This document shows positions 35,301-44,606 of a stretch of 64,000 bases of DNA, one piece after another. Numbering within the stretch: position 1 is the stretch's first letter; every line of letters starts with the position of its first letter. The stretch spans positions 24,814,591 through 24,878,590 of the forward strand of contig NW_020653854.1 of the NCBI RefSeq assembly GCF_003589595.1, read 5' to 3'. The notes below the pieces were generated by a model, which saw only the letters and a list, made by a program, of their open reading frames with translations, searched no databases and was not told where the DNA came from. This stretch comes from Hyposmocoma kahamanoa. Taxonomy: Eukaryota; Arthropoda; Insecta; Lepidoptera; Cosmopterigidae. Position numbers and translations under genes: made by a program.

Positions 35301-38300
35301 ATGAGTAACTGCTTACATCGAAGACACAAAAAAATACGAGCAAAAATGAAAATGTTAAGTGTTTTGCTATAAAGTATTCATATTGTTTAAAGTATAAAGA
35401 TTATTGATTCACAAACATGGCCGCTGCTGTTACGTTGTTACGTGTACGTACTTAGATTGTTACGTCCTTCGCCACACTATACTCGCTGTAGGGCTAGCAC
35501 GACAGGTCGCCGACTTGCATGAGAGCGACATAAAGCGCGAGATATTATTAGAGCGACTGCATACGGCGTATTCTATAAGCACCGCAAACGCGCTGTAGTG
35601 AATCGATTTAATCGCGTGACAAGCAAGAAGCTTATGTACTCCACTGGAGCTTACACTTCGAATTTCATGTAGTTACTTCATTTCAAAAAGTAACTGAATT
35701 TAACTTACTAAACTAAAATTAAAACTATTTCTTATCAAAGTGCGCTATACATACGCGCGACTGCATAGTCTCTTATTCTCTAGGCAAGAATAGCACTATC
35801 TCGCGCCGTATGTCGTTCTCGCGCAAGTCGCGTTCTTAAATGAAGAATCTTGTGCTCTGTTTTTTTGCTATTTATAACTGTTTGACCATTTTTCACTAAG
35901 GGTCGTATTCCAGAACTCTACTCAATGCTCAAATCAGGACTTGAGCAGACTTGAGTATGATTTCAAGCACTGGAAATACGACCCTAATAACAAGGACTTG
36001 AGTATGATTTTCAGTGCTCACTGCAATACTCAAGTCCTGACTTGAGTATTGAGTACAGTTCTGGAATACGACCCTAACTCGCGTAGCCGCGACACGATGT
36101 GCTGATGCTACGCAACGTGTCGCCGATGGCACACAAAGACGAATAGCATTACTAGTTTTTACATTACTTTTGAGTACGACTTTATAATTATACTTTTACA
36201 TAATTAAATTTAGTTTGCAAATTATTGCTTTTTATGCGTCCTCTTTGGATGTAGTTTAATTACGAAATTATATTAGAAGCAAAGACAACAACAAATTGAA
36301 ATATAACATTTTGTCAGTATCAAATCACGCGATAAATGTGTAGCAACCCTTATCTCCTCAAATTGATAGTCAATAGAGGTCCATAGGAGACGCCTTTATT
36401 ATTACCTGGGCTTGTACCAATTGACACAATTTAAATGAAATTGGAAAGATCCAGGGTTAAAAAAGCACTATGGGCGTATAAATGTACACTTTACAGATGG
36501 GTAAATAATCAAAATTAAATCTCTTTTATAACATGTGTTGTATATTTTGCAACTATTAGCCAGACATACATCAGACTTATTTTTATTATTTCTGAAAGAT
36601 AATCAAACATAGTATAGTATGGCACTGTTTAACTTTATTTCAATATTAATAGCAGAATCATTTTATCTTCTTTTACTTCTTACTTACCTTAGCTACTTTT
36701 CAAAAGTTCAATTTGAAATTTTTCAAACAATTAATAACTAGCCTATATCTAAACTGTATAGGTAAATATGTAACTGCTGTAGCATACCAACAATCGAGAA
36801 GATTAGCATATTATTATATAATAGAATAGAAACTGTCTTTAAATTGAAAATATTACTGTAGGTATAACACGATAAATAGAGTAAAACAGGATGTAACCAT
36901 GTGTGTTTGTTATATAAAGGAATTTGAATTCATTAGCTTCTCAAACAAAATTTTACTATTCAATTATAAACGGACTTTTATCTTTACAATGATTTAGTTT
37001 CAGGTTTTAATTACTTTTTACTACTTTACTTTGTAGAAACAAACTCACAATATCCTTTACAACTTGCTACAAGATGAGTAGAGAAAATCATCAAATTGTG
37101 GGCTATATTTTTAGTAAATTTCAATTCAAGATTTTACACATATCTCTCTCTGTTGCCTTGATGATGCTACTTGGGTGTCAATATCGGCTTTGCAATGTCA
37201 TTCCCTGTGGATTATTCTACTCTATCTGAGGGTGTCGCCTCGTATTGAGAGGCAGGCCCTCACACATGAGTACCGAGTTTTTGCCGTCTTTGCCAACAGG
37301 TTATTTAGTACAATATTTAACCCCCCAACCTGCTACATATCTGCTGTGATTACAATATTAACAGCAAGCATGTTTGAAACACATATAGACTTAGGGTCGA
37401 ATTCCAGAAGTCTACTCAATGCTCAACTCAGAACTTGAGTATGATTTAAAACACTAGAAATCATACTCAAGTCCTTGCCTTTAGGGTCGTATTTCCAGTG
37501 CTTGAAATCATACTCAACTCAACTCCCTTCCTATGCAATCCAATTGCATAGGAAGGGAAGACATGAGCCGGTACACCCTGGGCAACTCCTAGTAAATGCT
37601 TGGACTTTGTTCGAGCATTTGCTAGGCGTTGGCAAAAGCGTCGTCACCCAATCTTAGGTTGTCGACTCTGGGTGCATCGCCCCAGAAGAATCGCGGACGG
37701 GAGGCTGGGCACACTCGGACAGCACCCGCTGTCCCGGGTGTACTGCAAACAGCGCAGCCATCAACAAGTGCCAGTACTGGGGCGGCTCGACCAAAAACTG
37801 CCACAGTAATGGCACTAAATGACGGTCTGGAGGTGGTTTTCGGCACCGAACCTACGTGGCCGCAGTTCGGCACGTGGAGGAGTGCAAGGGCGTGGGGCTG
37901 CCAACCCGCGAGGCTCACGAGGACGGCCTCGTCCTCCTCGTACCAGTCGGGGGCAGCAACGCGGCCGGGGCTGCAATCCCCGCTAGATGGCGCCCACGGG
38001 GGATAGGGTGAGGTTTCTCCAAGCAAAGCTCCACCATGCCGTGGCTGCAACGGCTGTGGTGGAGTGTTGCTTCGCGAAAGGCAACGTGGATGTCGCCCTC
38101 ATTCAGGAACCCTGTGTTAACCACACAAACATAATGGGACTCAATGCCGCTGGTAAGTTGATTTACAACACCTGTGGAAGTAGACCCAAAGCCTGCATTG
38201 TTTATAACAAAAACATTAACCTTAAGCCTGTTCCAGAGTTATGTACTGATGACTTTGTAGCGGCATATCTCTTTCCCCGGAGTAGCACTGGAGAAAAGAA

Positions 38301-41300
38301 CAATCCCACGGAAGATCTGACACGGCTGGCGGAATACGCCCGGAAACACAAAGCAGAACTTCTGGTGGGATATGATGCCAACGCTCTCCACACCCCCTGG
38401 GGGAGCTCAGACATCAATAACAGAGGTGAGTTCCCATATGAGTTTATCCTATCAAATTGCCTGTATCTTAATAACGAAGGATGTACACCAACTTTTGTTA
38501 CTAGGTCAAGACAAGAAATTCTGGACATTACTTTCTCTATGGCTAGGCTAGCCGGACTTGAGGAAAGTTGCCCGCCAAAAATTCGGACCTCCAATAGGAA
38601 GGTTCCATGGTGGAATGCAAAACTGAGAAAGCTAAGAGAGAAAATCTCGAAGGCTCACCAATAGGGCCAAACTAACAAAGGAATGGGAGGCCTACAGGAA
38701 GACCCTAACTAACTATAACAAGGAGATAAGGAAGGCCAAGCGAGCATCGTGGCAGCGGTTCTGTGAGGAGATCGATATTGCTTCTCAAGGTGCGCATCTA
38801 CATAGACTGCTCGCTAAAGCCAATTCCCATCAACCAGGACTGTTAAAGAAGCCTGATGGGACCTTCTCGACATCTACGATTGAAACCCTTGACCTTTTAA
38901 TGTCAACCCACTTCCCGGGGGCTTTGCGCGATACGCCAACTAATCCAGCAACGACGCGACATTTACCTCGTAACGAAGACTGGAACAGAGCCGCCAACGT
39001 AATAAGACCCTGACATGTGGCTTGGGCCATACGCTCGTTTAAATCGTATAAGTCCCCTGGTGAGGACAGCATTACTCCCATCTTACTGCAGCAAGGCATA
39101 AGAGTACTCTTACCATACCTGGTCAAGATATACAGAGCCAGTCTTGCTTGGGGACACATACCGATGCAATGGACAACGTGTAAAGTTGTATTTATACTGA
39201 AGGTAGGCAGAAAGGACTACTCTCTTGCTAAGTCCTTTAGACTCATCTGCCTAACCCCATTTTTGCTTAAGGCATTGGAGAAGATACTTGACAATCACAT
39301 TAGGACTTCGTCCTTAATATGTAGTCCTATCCATCACGCTCAACACGCCTATCAGAGTGGAAAGTCCAGAGAGAAAGCTTTGCTCCACCTTGTGGACAGG
39401 GTTGAAAGAGCATTTGAAGACAAACAAATAGCACTGTGTGCCTTTCTAGACATTGAGGGTGCATTTGACAATACACCCATCCATAATCTGGTGAACGGCC
39501 TAATTTGCAAAGGTGTGGACACTTCAAACACGAGATGGGTACAGAACATACTTTTAAGTTGCAGGGCCAGTATCTCGTTACATGGGAACTGGCTTGTAGC
39601 CTCCACAGTAAGCGGTTGCCTACAAGGTGGGGCAATTTCTCCTCTCCTGTGGACTCTTGCTGTGGATCAGCTCCTGTATAGGTTAGCTGAACTGAATATT
39701 GACACTCAGGGATATGCGGATGACCTGGCGATCATAGTTCGAGGGCACTGCCAAAGTACTATATCATCACTTATGCAAGGAGCACTTGACACCATTTCCG
39801 CGTGGTGTCAAGATAACGATTTATCAATCAATGCGGAAATGTCCCCTTCATTAGGAGACGGAAACTAGACAAACTAGTGGAACCAATTCTTGGTGGCAGG
39901 GCTGTGGGCTTTTCTGCAGAAGTCAAATATCTAAGGATAACTCTAGATCAAACCATAAGGTGGAACCACCATATAGCTAACACGATCAACAAGGCCAAGA
40001 TGGCCTTAGGTATCTGTAGCCATATGGAGGTACAGTACAGTCTAAATCTAAAGATTACTCTCTGGTTATGTAAGGCAATTGTGAGGCCCATAGTGACTTA
40101 CGGCTGTTGCTTGGAGTGCTAAAGTCAGCCAAACAACCACAATTGTCACACTGGGCAGTCTACAGCGCACCGCGTGCCTGCTAGCAACGGGAGCCATGTC
40201 CACCACACCTGGGGCAGCCCTAAATGCATTGCTGAACCTGACTCCTCTGCATTTATTCATACAGAAAGAGGGCGGCCACAACAGCATGTATAGACTTACC
40301 GCTAGGTTAAGGAGTAGATGGCTCTCCCAGACATTGAGATCAGCCCAAGACTCAATTCTGGAACACTCTGTTCTGGGAATGACTTCCCGAACAAAACTTT
40401 AAAAAACTGTACCACTGTAGAATTTCCAACTAGGGAAGACTGGGAAACTAACAGTCTCACCTGGAAGGACAGTAGCCTTCTGTGGTATACTGATGGGTCT
40501 AAGATGGTACACACGGTGTGAGACCCAGGCTCAGATACAAGCTGAACATGGGACAACACTCCTCTATCTTTCAGACCGAAGTGTACGCCATAATTACTTG
40601 TGCGGATTTGAACCTAAAGAGAGGCTACGTTAACAAGCATATTTACATAAACTCAGATAGTCAAGCGGCTCTACTTGCACTACCTCAGTCACCTAAACAT
40701 CGAGGATTGTCGAGAACTGTGTAAATATACTGAACACTCTTGGGGAAAGTAATACAGTGGTATTGCGCAGGGCTCCAGGCCACTCTGACATCGAGGGTAA
40801 TGAGTCAGAACTGGCAAAGGCTGGTGCTAGGGAAACCTTTATTGGACCCAAACCTTTCATAGGGATAGCATACAGCCTGGCAAAGCTCACTCTGCTAAAT
40901 GAGAGCACACATCTCTCCAGTGAAGTGTGGCTACAGAACAAGGGTCTTGAGCATTCAAAAGCCCTGATACTGCCTACAGTGCCAAACACTGTAGAGAAGC
41001 TCTGTCATTGGACAGGAATGGCATAAGAATGATCACTAGAGCCTTAACAGGGCATGTGGCTTAAATAAGCACATGACAAATATTGGGCAGAGAGAAAATA
41101 GAGAATGTAGATTCTGGCGCATGGAGGATGAAACTCCTGTTCATCTACTCACCCAATGCTACCCCCTGATGGGCGTACGAAGTTCCGTACTGGGAAGGCA
41201 CATGCCACAACCAGAGGATATTAAATCTGTCGGAGCCAGGAAAGTCCTTCAATGCTGTCAGCCTTGGCTCTGCACTGTAATTAGTGGTGATCACAATAGA

Positions 41301-42869
41301 TCAGTCAATTGTTGCAGTGATGAGGGGATGCATAGGCCCTGAATAAAGCCAACTTAATAATAACCCTAATCTTCGAGAGTTTGTTACAAAATTGACATAG
41401 CGGGGATTCTAATCTTTTTATTACATGATTAAACTTTTTAAGGCAATGTGACCAGCATGAAGCTTAAAGGCCAAGACTAATGTATTTCTAAACAAGATGT
41501 TGAGATCTCTACATAAAAAATGTACATATTTTTTATTAAAGCCTTTAAACAAGTGTCGGTACCGCATCAGCAACCACTGTGTATTTTGCCATCTGCTAAC
41601 TAACATGCAGCTAAGTGACAAAATATTTTCATGAGATGTCATAAAAACCATAACCCCGTTTTCAGAATATTGAAATCGTTTTAATGATATTTCAGGTATG
41701 CATTGTTAGGGTAAGTTCCGATAAGTCAAGCTCGTTAACTAATTTTAACTGTTTTTAAAAGATAATTTTTTGCATTTATAACAGTTATTTCACTATTTGT
41801 CATTTTAGATAGTGGACAGCAGTATTGTTGTACCTATCTTATGACACTCCCATGGGTGGTATCACTTGACGAGAGCCAGGTAGTACAAAAACTTCATTAA
41901 TGAAAATCGTATAACAAAATTTTTAAAACTTCAATTACCTCGTTGCCGGGTCTGAGCAACCTCAAAGCAGCTTCACTGGCATGATGAGCAGCAAGAAGCA
42001 CGTCAGCTGCACGACCCGTTACATCTCCACCGCCGACGCAGACTGTGTGCGCAACTACCGCAATGAAACCATCTATGTGAGCTCCCAGGTCACTAAAAGT
42101 GCAAACAACATACGTTACAACATACATAAACAATTCCAATTTACACTCGTATAATGTTCGAGAAGGCAATTACATAGTGAACTTTATGCTATCTGTACCA
42201 TGTATAACCTCAACATCATAGAAATTGTGGAATAAGCATCATTCTAACAGCTTTTATATCTCTACAAGCGTCATTAAGGCAGTTGTGGAAGTGGTTTAAT
42301 ATTCAACAATAATGTAGATAAGGTTATTTGAAATTAGAACAATAGAAAGTATACGTACATTTTGGCTAAGTCGCCAGCCTTCAAGATATAGTCACTTTCA
42401 CTAGGAATGGGCGAGAAGTGACATATACAGTTGTTCACGGACACACACGTCGAAAAGGCAATGCCTTTTTTCGAGTCCTTCTCCTTCTTGAAGACCTTTG
42501 AAGTCTCTTCGAGGATTTGCTTGTCGCCAAATTCGCAAATCTCTCGTGCAGACGCGCCTGGGACGCATTTTGCGATCGCTTGCTCTAGAACACCTGGAAT
42601 CCGAGGGAATCTATCAATAGTTAAGTTGGAAATTTATTAGAAACTAGATTAACTTTGCAACTTGGCGGCACATTGTCCGCATGGCCACGGGTGACACGCG
42701 TCCATACAAACCACAATAAATTACCAATTAAACATCAGCACACCCACATTTTTTTCACTATAATATGGTTCTTAATTAACTTACGATTGGCAATCTGTCC
42801 TGCAAGCTTGTACTTGGTCACAACCAAGTCTTCGGCAATCGTTTTTTCGACTTCCTTGTCGTCAGCCAT
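26352..42869 (-). CDS. PA2G4: Proliferation-associated protein 2G4 (PA2G4/EBP1)
   Basis: Minus-strand exons 42869-42785, 42593-42359, 42092-41939, 35279-35058, 32649-32557, 29286-29173, 28552-28406 and 26441-26352 (TAG), all in phase, give 379 aa (human 394). It has the 'pita-bread' methionine aminopeptidase fold. The family works as an RNA-binding and ribosome-tunnel-associated factor, not a peptidase. Landmarks: [19 protein letters not shown] at the N-terminus, [36 protein letters not shown] (108-123), [51 protein letters not shown]. The C-terminus has a lysine run (361-366), typical of the nucleolar/RNA-binding tail. The second metal-ligand Asp of true aminopeptidases (I-x-D-x-A-x-T) is Val119 here, so peptidase activity is not expected. 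AATAAA (plus tttatt, 26301-26306) lies 46 nt past the stop. Introns of 6.7, 3.3 and 2.4 kb hold two I/LOA-like retrotransposon copies in antisense. Confidence 0.95.
26600..26800 (+). repeat. tRNA-derived SINE, family 1, copy 4
   Basis: The head is degraded ('atgctggtctgccgcgcaga', 'gaccccgggtttgatttcgg'). The body 'gagaaatatttgtaaggcct' and tail 'tacagggtttctctagtgcg' are clear. In the last intron of PA2G4, antisense. Confidence 0.65.
27006..27448 (-). repeat. Two direct copies of a tRNA-like SINE head (family 2)
   Basis: Copies at 27006-27147 and 27320-27448 share 'actccact.gtttgtta' and the minus-strand tRNA-like part. Copy 1 read on the minus strand has a perfect A box TAGCTTAGTTGG and B box GGTTCGAATCC. 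The acceptor arm pairs 6 of 7 (CGTTCCG with CGGATCG) and the T stem pairs 5 of 5 (counting one G-T). The anticodon arm does not form properly, so it is a tRNA-derived repeat or pseudogene. Copy 2 lost eight bases of the B box region. Confidence 0.6.
27781..27948. mobile_element. Foldback MITE with AAGGCTACTAAC ends, copy 1
   Basis: About 50-bp inverted arms: left AAGGCTACTAACTGATTGAC with 'tgcatgtttacagttaatgc'; right complement through 'gcattaactgtaaacatgca' to GTTAGCAGCCTT. A related copy is at 63667-63811. In a PA2G4 intron. Confidence 0.65.
29489..29939. repeat. 'AACCGAC' dispersed repeat, long copy
   Basis: Left end AACCGACCTCAAAAGTTAGC. Right end 'tcgaattgagaacctcctcc' then GAAGTGGTTT (GAAGTCGGTT in better copies). 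It contains 'gggaccaatactgatgtacc' as in other copies. In PA2G4 intron. Confidence 0.6.
30158..30204. repeat. Near-perfect 22-bp hairpin at the 5' edge of retrotransposon copy A
   Basis: Arms 30158-30179 and 30183-30204 (start AATTATGTACAAA) are complementary except at one base, with a 3-nt TTT loop. The truncated element begins about 10 bp downstream. Confidence 0.85.
30215..32200 (+). mobile_element. I/LOA-like non-LTR retrotransposon, 5'-truncated (copy A)
   Basis: The coding remnant starts in the middle of the reverse transcriptase. It shows motif A ([13 protein letters not shown]), motif B ([16 protein letters not shown]) and the YADD box (GYADDLV), then broken frames. An RNase H domain follows (WYTDGSKM near 31280, [11 protein letters not shown] near 31450, [15 protein letters not shown] near 31580), and then a terminal Cys-His knuckle ([15 protein letters not shown], 31930s). 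Ends in a (TAA)n tail at 32188-32200. RNase H plus a TAA tail fits the I/LOA group. Several stops and frameshifts make it inactive. Antisense inside PA2G4. Confidence 0.85.
32742..32986. mobile_element. hAT MITE, 245 bp, perfect 8-bp duplication AGTTAGAG
   Basis: Starts CAAAGGTTCTTGAACTTTTT and ends TTTAGGAAACTATG. Flanks AGTTAGAG (32734-32741 and 32987-32994). The ends match those of the 1274-bp element at 1728-3001 in reverse. Non-coding. In PA2G4 intron. Confidence 0.85.
33272..34295. mobile_element. TACAGGCTG element, complete copy, 1024 bp, TA duplication
   Basis: Inverted ends TACAGGCTGTATATTTGAAA are perfect on both sides, flanked by TA (33270-33271 and 34296-34297). TA duplication suggests the Tc1/mariner group. 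The interior has a GC-rich segment (34010-34110) and no readable transposase. The truncated sister is at 8293-9143. In PA2G4 intron. Confidence 0.75.
35505..35835. repeat. Foldback repeat rich in GCGCGAG words
   Basis: 'gccgacttgcatgagagcga' with 'cataaagcgcgaga' on the left is mirrored by the complement of 'tctcgcgccgtatgtcgttc' with 'tcgcgcaagtcgc' on the right. Imperfect arms about 70 bp long. A related piece at 1330-1400. In PA2G4 intron 3. Confidence 0.5.
35900..36074. mobile_element. GGGTCGTATTCCAGAACT MITE, intact copy, 175 bp, TAA duplication
   Basis: Inverted ends GGGTCGTATTCCAGAACT and AGTTCTGGAATACGACCC. TAA at 35897-35899 and 36075-36077. Interior 'caagtc(a/c)(g/t)gacttgag' palindromes. 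Harbinger-like by duplication size. Partial copies at 24274 and 37394. Confidence 0.8.
36075..37390. other. PA2G4 intron 3 interior, no feature
   Basis: AT-rich sequence of about 1.3 kb between two MITE copies. No open frame or repeat that I recognise. Confidence 0.4.
37394..37525. mobile_element. GGGTCG MITE, degraded copy
   Basis: GGGTCGAATTCCAGAAGTCT at the left and a second end-like word GGGTCGTATTTCCAGTGCTT (near 37484). Adjoins the retrotransposon below. Confidence 0.5.
37524..37558. repeat. Perfect 16-bp hairpin at the 5' edge of retrotransposon copy B
   Basis: TCCCTTCCTATGCAAT (37524-37539), 3-nt loop CCA, then the exact complement (37543-37558). Confidence 0.85.
37560..41363 (+). 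mobile_element. I/LOA-like non-LTR retrotransposon, nearly full ORF2 but broken (copy B)
   Basis: Order seen: an ORF1-tail-like GC-rich frame (37629-38006); an endonuclease domain from 37987 ([31 protein letters not shown]). A deletion removes the endonuclease end and fuses it to the linker ([14 protein letters not shown]). The reverse transcriptase is 39017-39868 with [39 protein letters not shown] and GYADDLAI. RNase H (WYTDGSKM near 40490, [11 protein letters not shown] near 40660, GHSDIEGNE near 40790), terminal Cys-His remnant, and a TAA-rich tail complete it. Multiple frameshifts. In PA2G4 intron 3, antisense to the gene. Confidence 0.88.
41364..41938. repeat. PA2G4 intron with a dispersed repeat (AGCTAAGTGACAAAATATTT)
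   Basis: The segment 41600-41700 ('gctaagtgacaaaatatttt', 'cataaaaaccataaccccgt') is shared with 8210-8290 and, inverted, with about 46440-46530. Family unknown, no coding signal. Confidence 0.45.
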
Positions 42870-42929
42870 TTCTCAAAATCGTGGTTGTGGTTATGTGATA
42901 CTGATTTCTGATTGGCTAAATAACAAACA

Positions 42930-42949
42930 GTCACGTGACCGTGACGTCA
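42930..42949. promoter_or_regulatory. E-box plus CRE-like element upstream of PA2G4
   Basis: GTCACGTGACCGTGACGTCA: a palindromic CACGTG and a full TGACGTCA. It lies about 60-80 bp upstream of the PA2G4 ATG. Binding is inferred from the consensus only; E-boxes of this kind are common in growth and ribosome-biogenesis genes. Confidence 0.4.
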
Positions 42950-43439
42950 AATTATTAAAATGGCGGGTATTTTTCAGAAAATCTACTATCTTACAATTTG
43001 CGGAATGTATGTGTGTAACGTTGTAATTGACGATTGTTATTACAATTTTCAATTTAATAGCACATAATATTGTTGGTATATCTTTAAGACGAATTTATTT
43101 AAATTACTCAAAAATCATTTTGACAGACCGAGCCATTGAACTAAACTGACAACTATTTTAATTGGTTAATAAATAACTAACACTTATTTTCATGCTCCAA
43201 TAGAATTTTTGGGCAAAATGCTGCGTTGCCAATGAAAATTGTTAAAAACACCCAAATTTCGGGGAGCAATTCATGTTTCCCACATCTCGAGTTCGCATTA
43301 ATTATTATAAATATGTACGTCGCTTCAAAATATAATAAACAATTAAGAAACTCAAAATATAACCATCTATTACGTTTGCTGCGAATGTGAACAGAATGTA
43401 AAATGTAAAGCAAATCACCAGAAGAATTCAGTTTAGGTG

Positions 43440-43865
43440 AGCCGCGTTTGGCAGTTGGACGACATTCTTAAGTCAGCTAAAATTCCACAATGTCTGAAGA
43501 CCCGTCTATATAATCAGTGTGTTCTGCCTACTATGACTTACGGTGCCGAGACATGGATGCTCACGCAGACTGTGTTTATGATAAGAGTTGCACAGAGAGC
43601 CATAGAGCGTGTCATGCTCGGTATCAAGGTTATAGACCGTGTTACCAATGTCAGGTTCGTATTCGAACTAAGGTAATGGACGTGGGGAATCGCATCACGA
43701 AGCTAAAGTGGATTTGAGCAGGGCACACTTGATACGGAGACAAGATGACAGATGGAGTAAGGCGATAACTGAGTGTCCAAGGATTGGATACAATAACGTC
43801 GGAACCTGGATGAGATTAGCATGGGACCCCCAGCAGTGGTTGAAGACAGGCTGTATATGACGATG
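43440..43865 (+). mobile_element. RTE-like non-LTR retrotransposon, ORF C-terminal fragment
   Basis: Reads KIPQCLKTRLYNQCVLPTMT, then YGAETWMLT, then VAQRAIERVMLGI. After a frameshift come ITKLKW, RRQDDRWSKAITECPRI and WMRLAWDPQQWLKTG. This is the characteristic end of RTE-clade ORFs. Broken copy in the spacer between two divergent genes. Confidence 0.8.
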
Positions 43866-44606
43866 AAAGCAAATTACAAAATTAGATGACCTTAAATCGT
43901 TTATTTATTTACAACAATAATCAATCTGAAAAAAGAAACATAAATATTTTTTCTTAGCCTTACAAAATTACGTAATTTATTTATTTGTTGCGTATTTGGT
44001 GACACAATGTTAAGGTTAGAAATAATCAATGAGTAAATTAAGTTTAGACCTATATTTAATATTTAAAATTGACGAGTGGTAAGTTGTGGTGTAGAAGTAC
44101 GTAACTGCTCGACTGTATTTAGCAATAGCTGATTTCGTTTTTCTTCATACCGACGACCAACTGAAAGGAAGGCGAACTCAACACACACCGACTGGTAATT
44201 TTACAATTCAGAACCAAGTGCTCTGATAATAATTCTACGCGGGTTGCTAATAATGCGAGGAACGTTCGATGTTGACAAAATTCCCAATCCAGTTGAATTT
44301 CGTTGAAATTCTCCGCAATTTGTAGGAATTCCCCACAAATTGGCAACACTGGAAATATGGGACAACCTCCCTCCGTTTCTTTTCACGCAGATTCATCAGG
44401 AACGATAGCTATAATAGGTATTAACTGGTAACACTAACACTGTGAAACCTGCTCTATGTCATTTTCAGCTGATTGTCACTAAATTATCAATAGAGACATG
44501 TGCTTCTAATTTGCGTTTAGGGCATTTGTTAATTTGTTCTAAATGTGTTGAATATAGATTACTATATTTTATATTATTCACTGGTTTATTGAACAATAGC
44601 GCAAGC

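Larger units (their letters stand above)
42870..44606. other. Bidirectional spacer between PA2G4 and the UPF0415 gene
   Basis: Head-to-head genes 1.74 kb apart. Just upstream of PA2G4 is a short segment with 'gtcacgtgaccgtgacgtca' (42930-42949). This contains an E-box (CACGTG) and a CRE-like TGACGTCA, plausible promoter elements by sequence alone. An RTE fragment sits at 43440-43865. Confidence 0.5.

Noticed and set aside
37629..38006. Host gene encoded by the 125-codon GC-rich frame
   Set aside because: It directly precedes the endonuclease frame of the retrotransposon and has the same orientation; best read as its ORF1 end or spacer.
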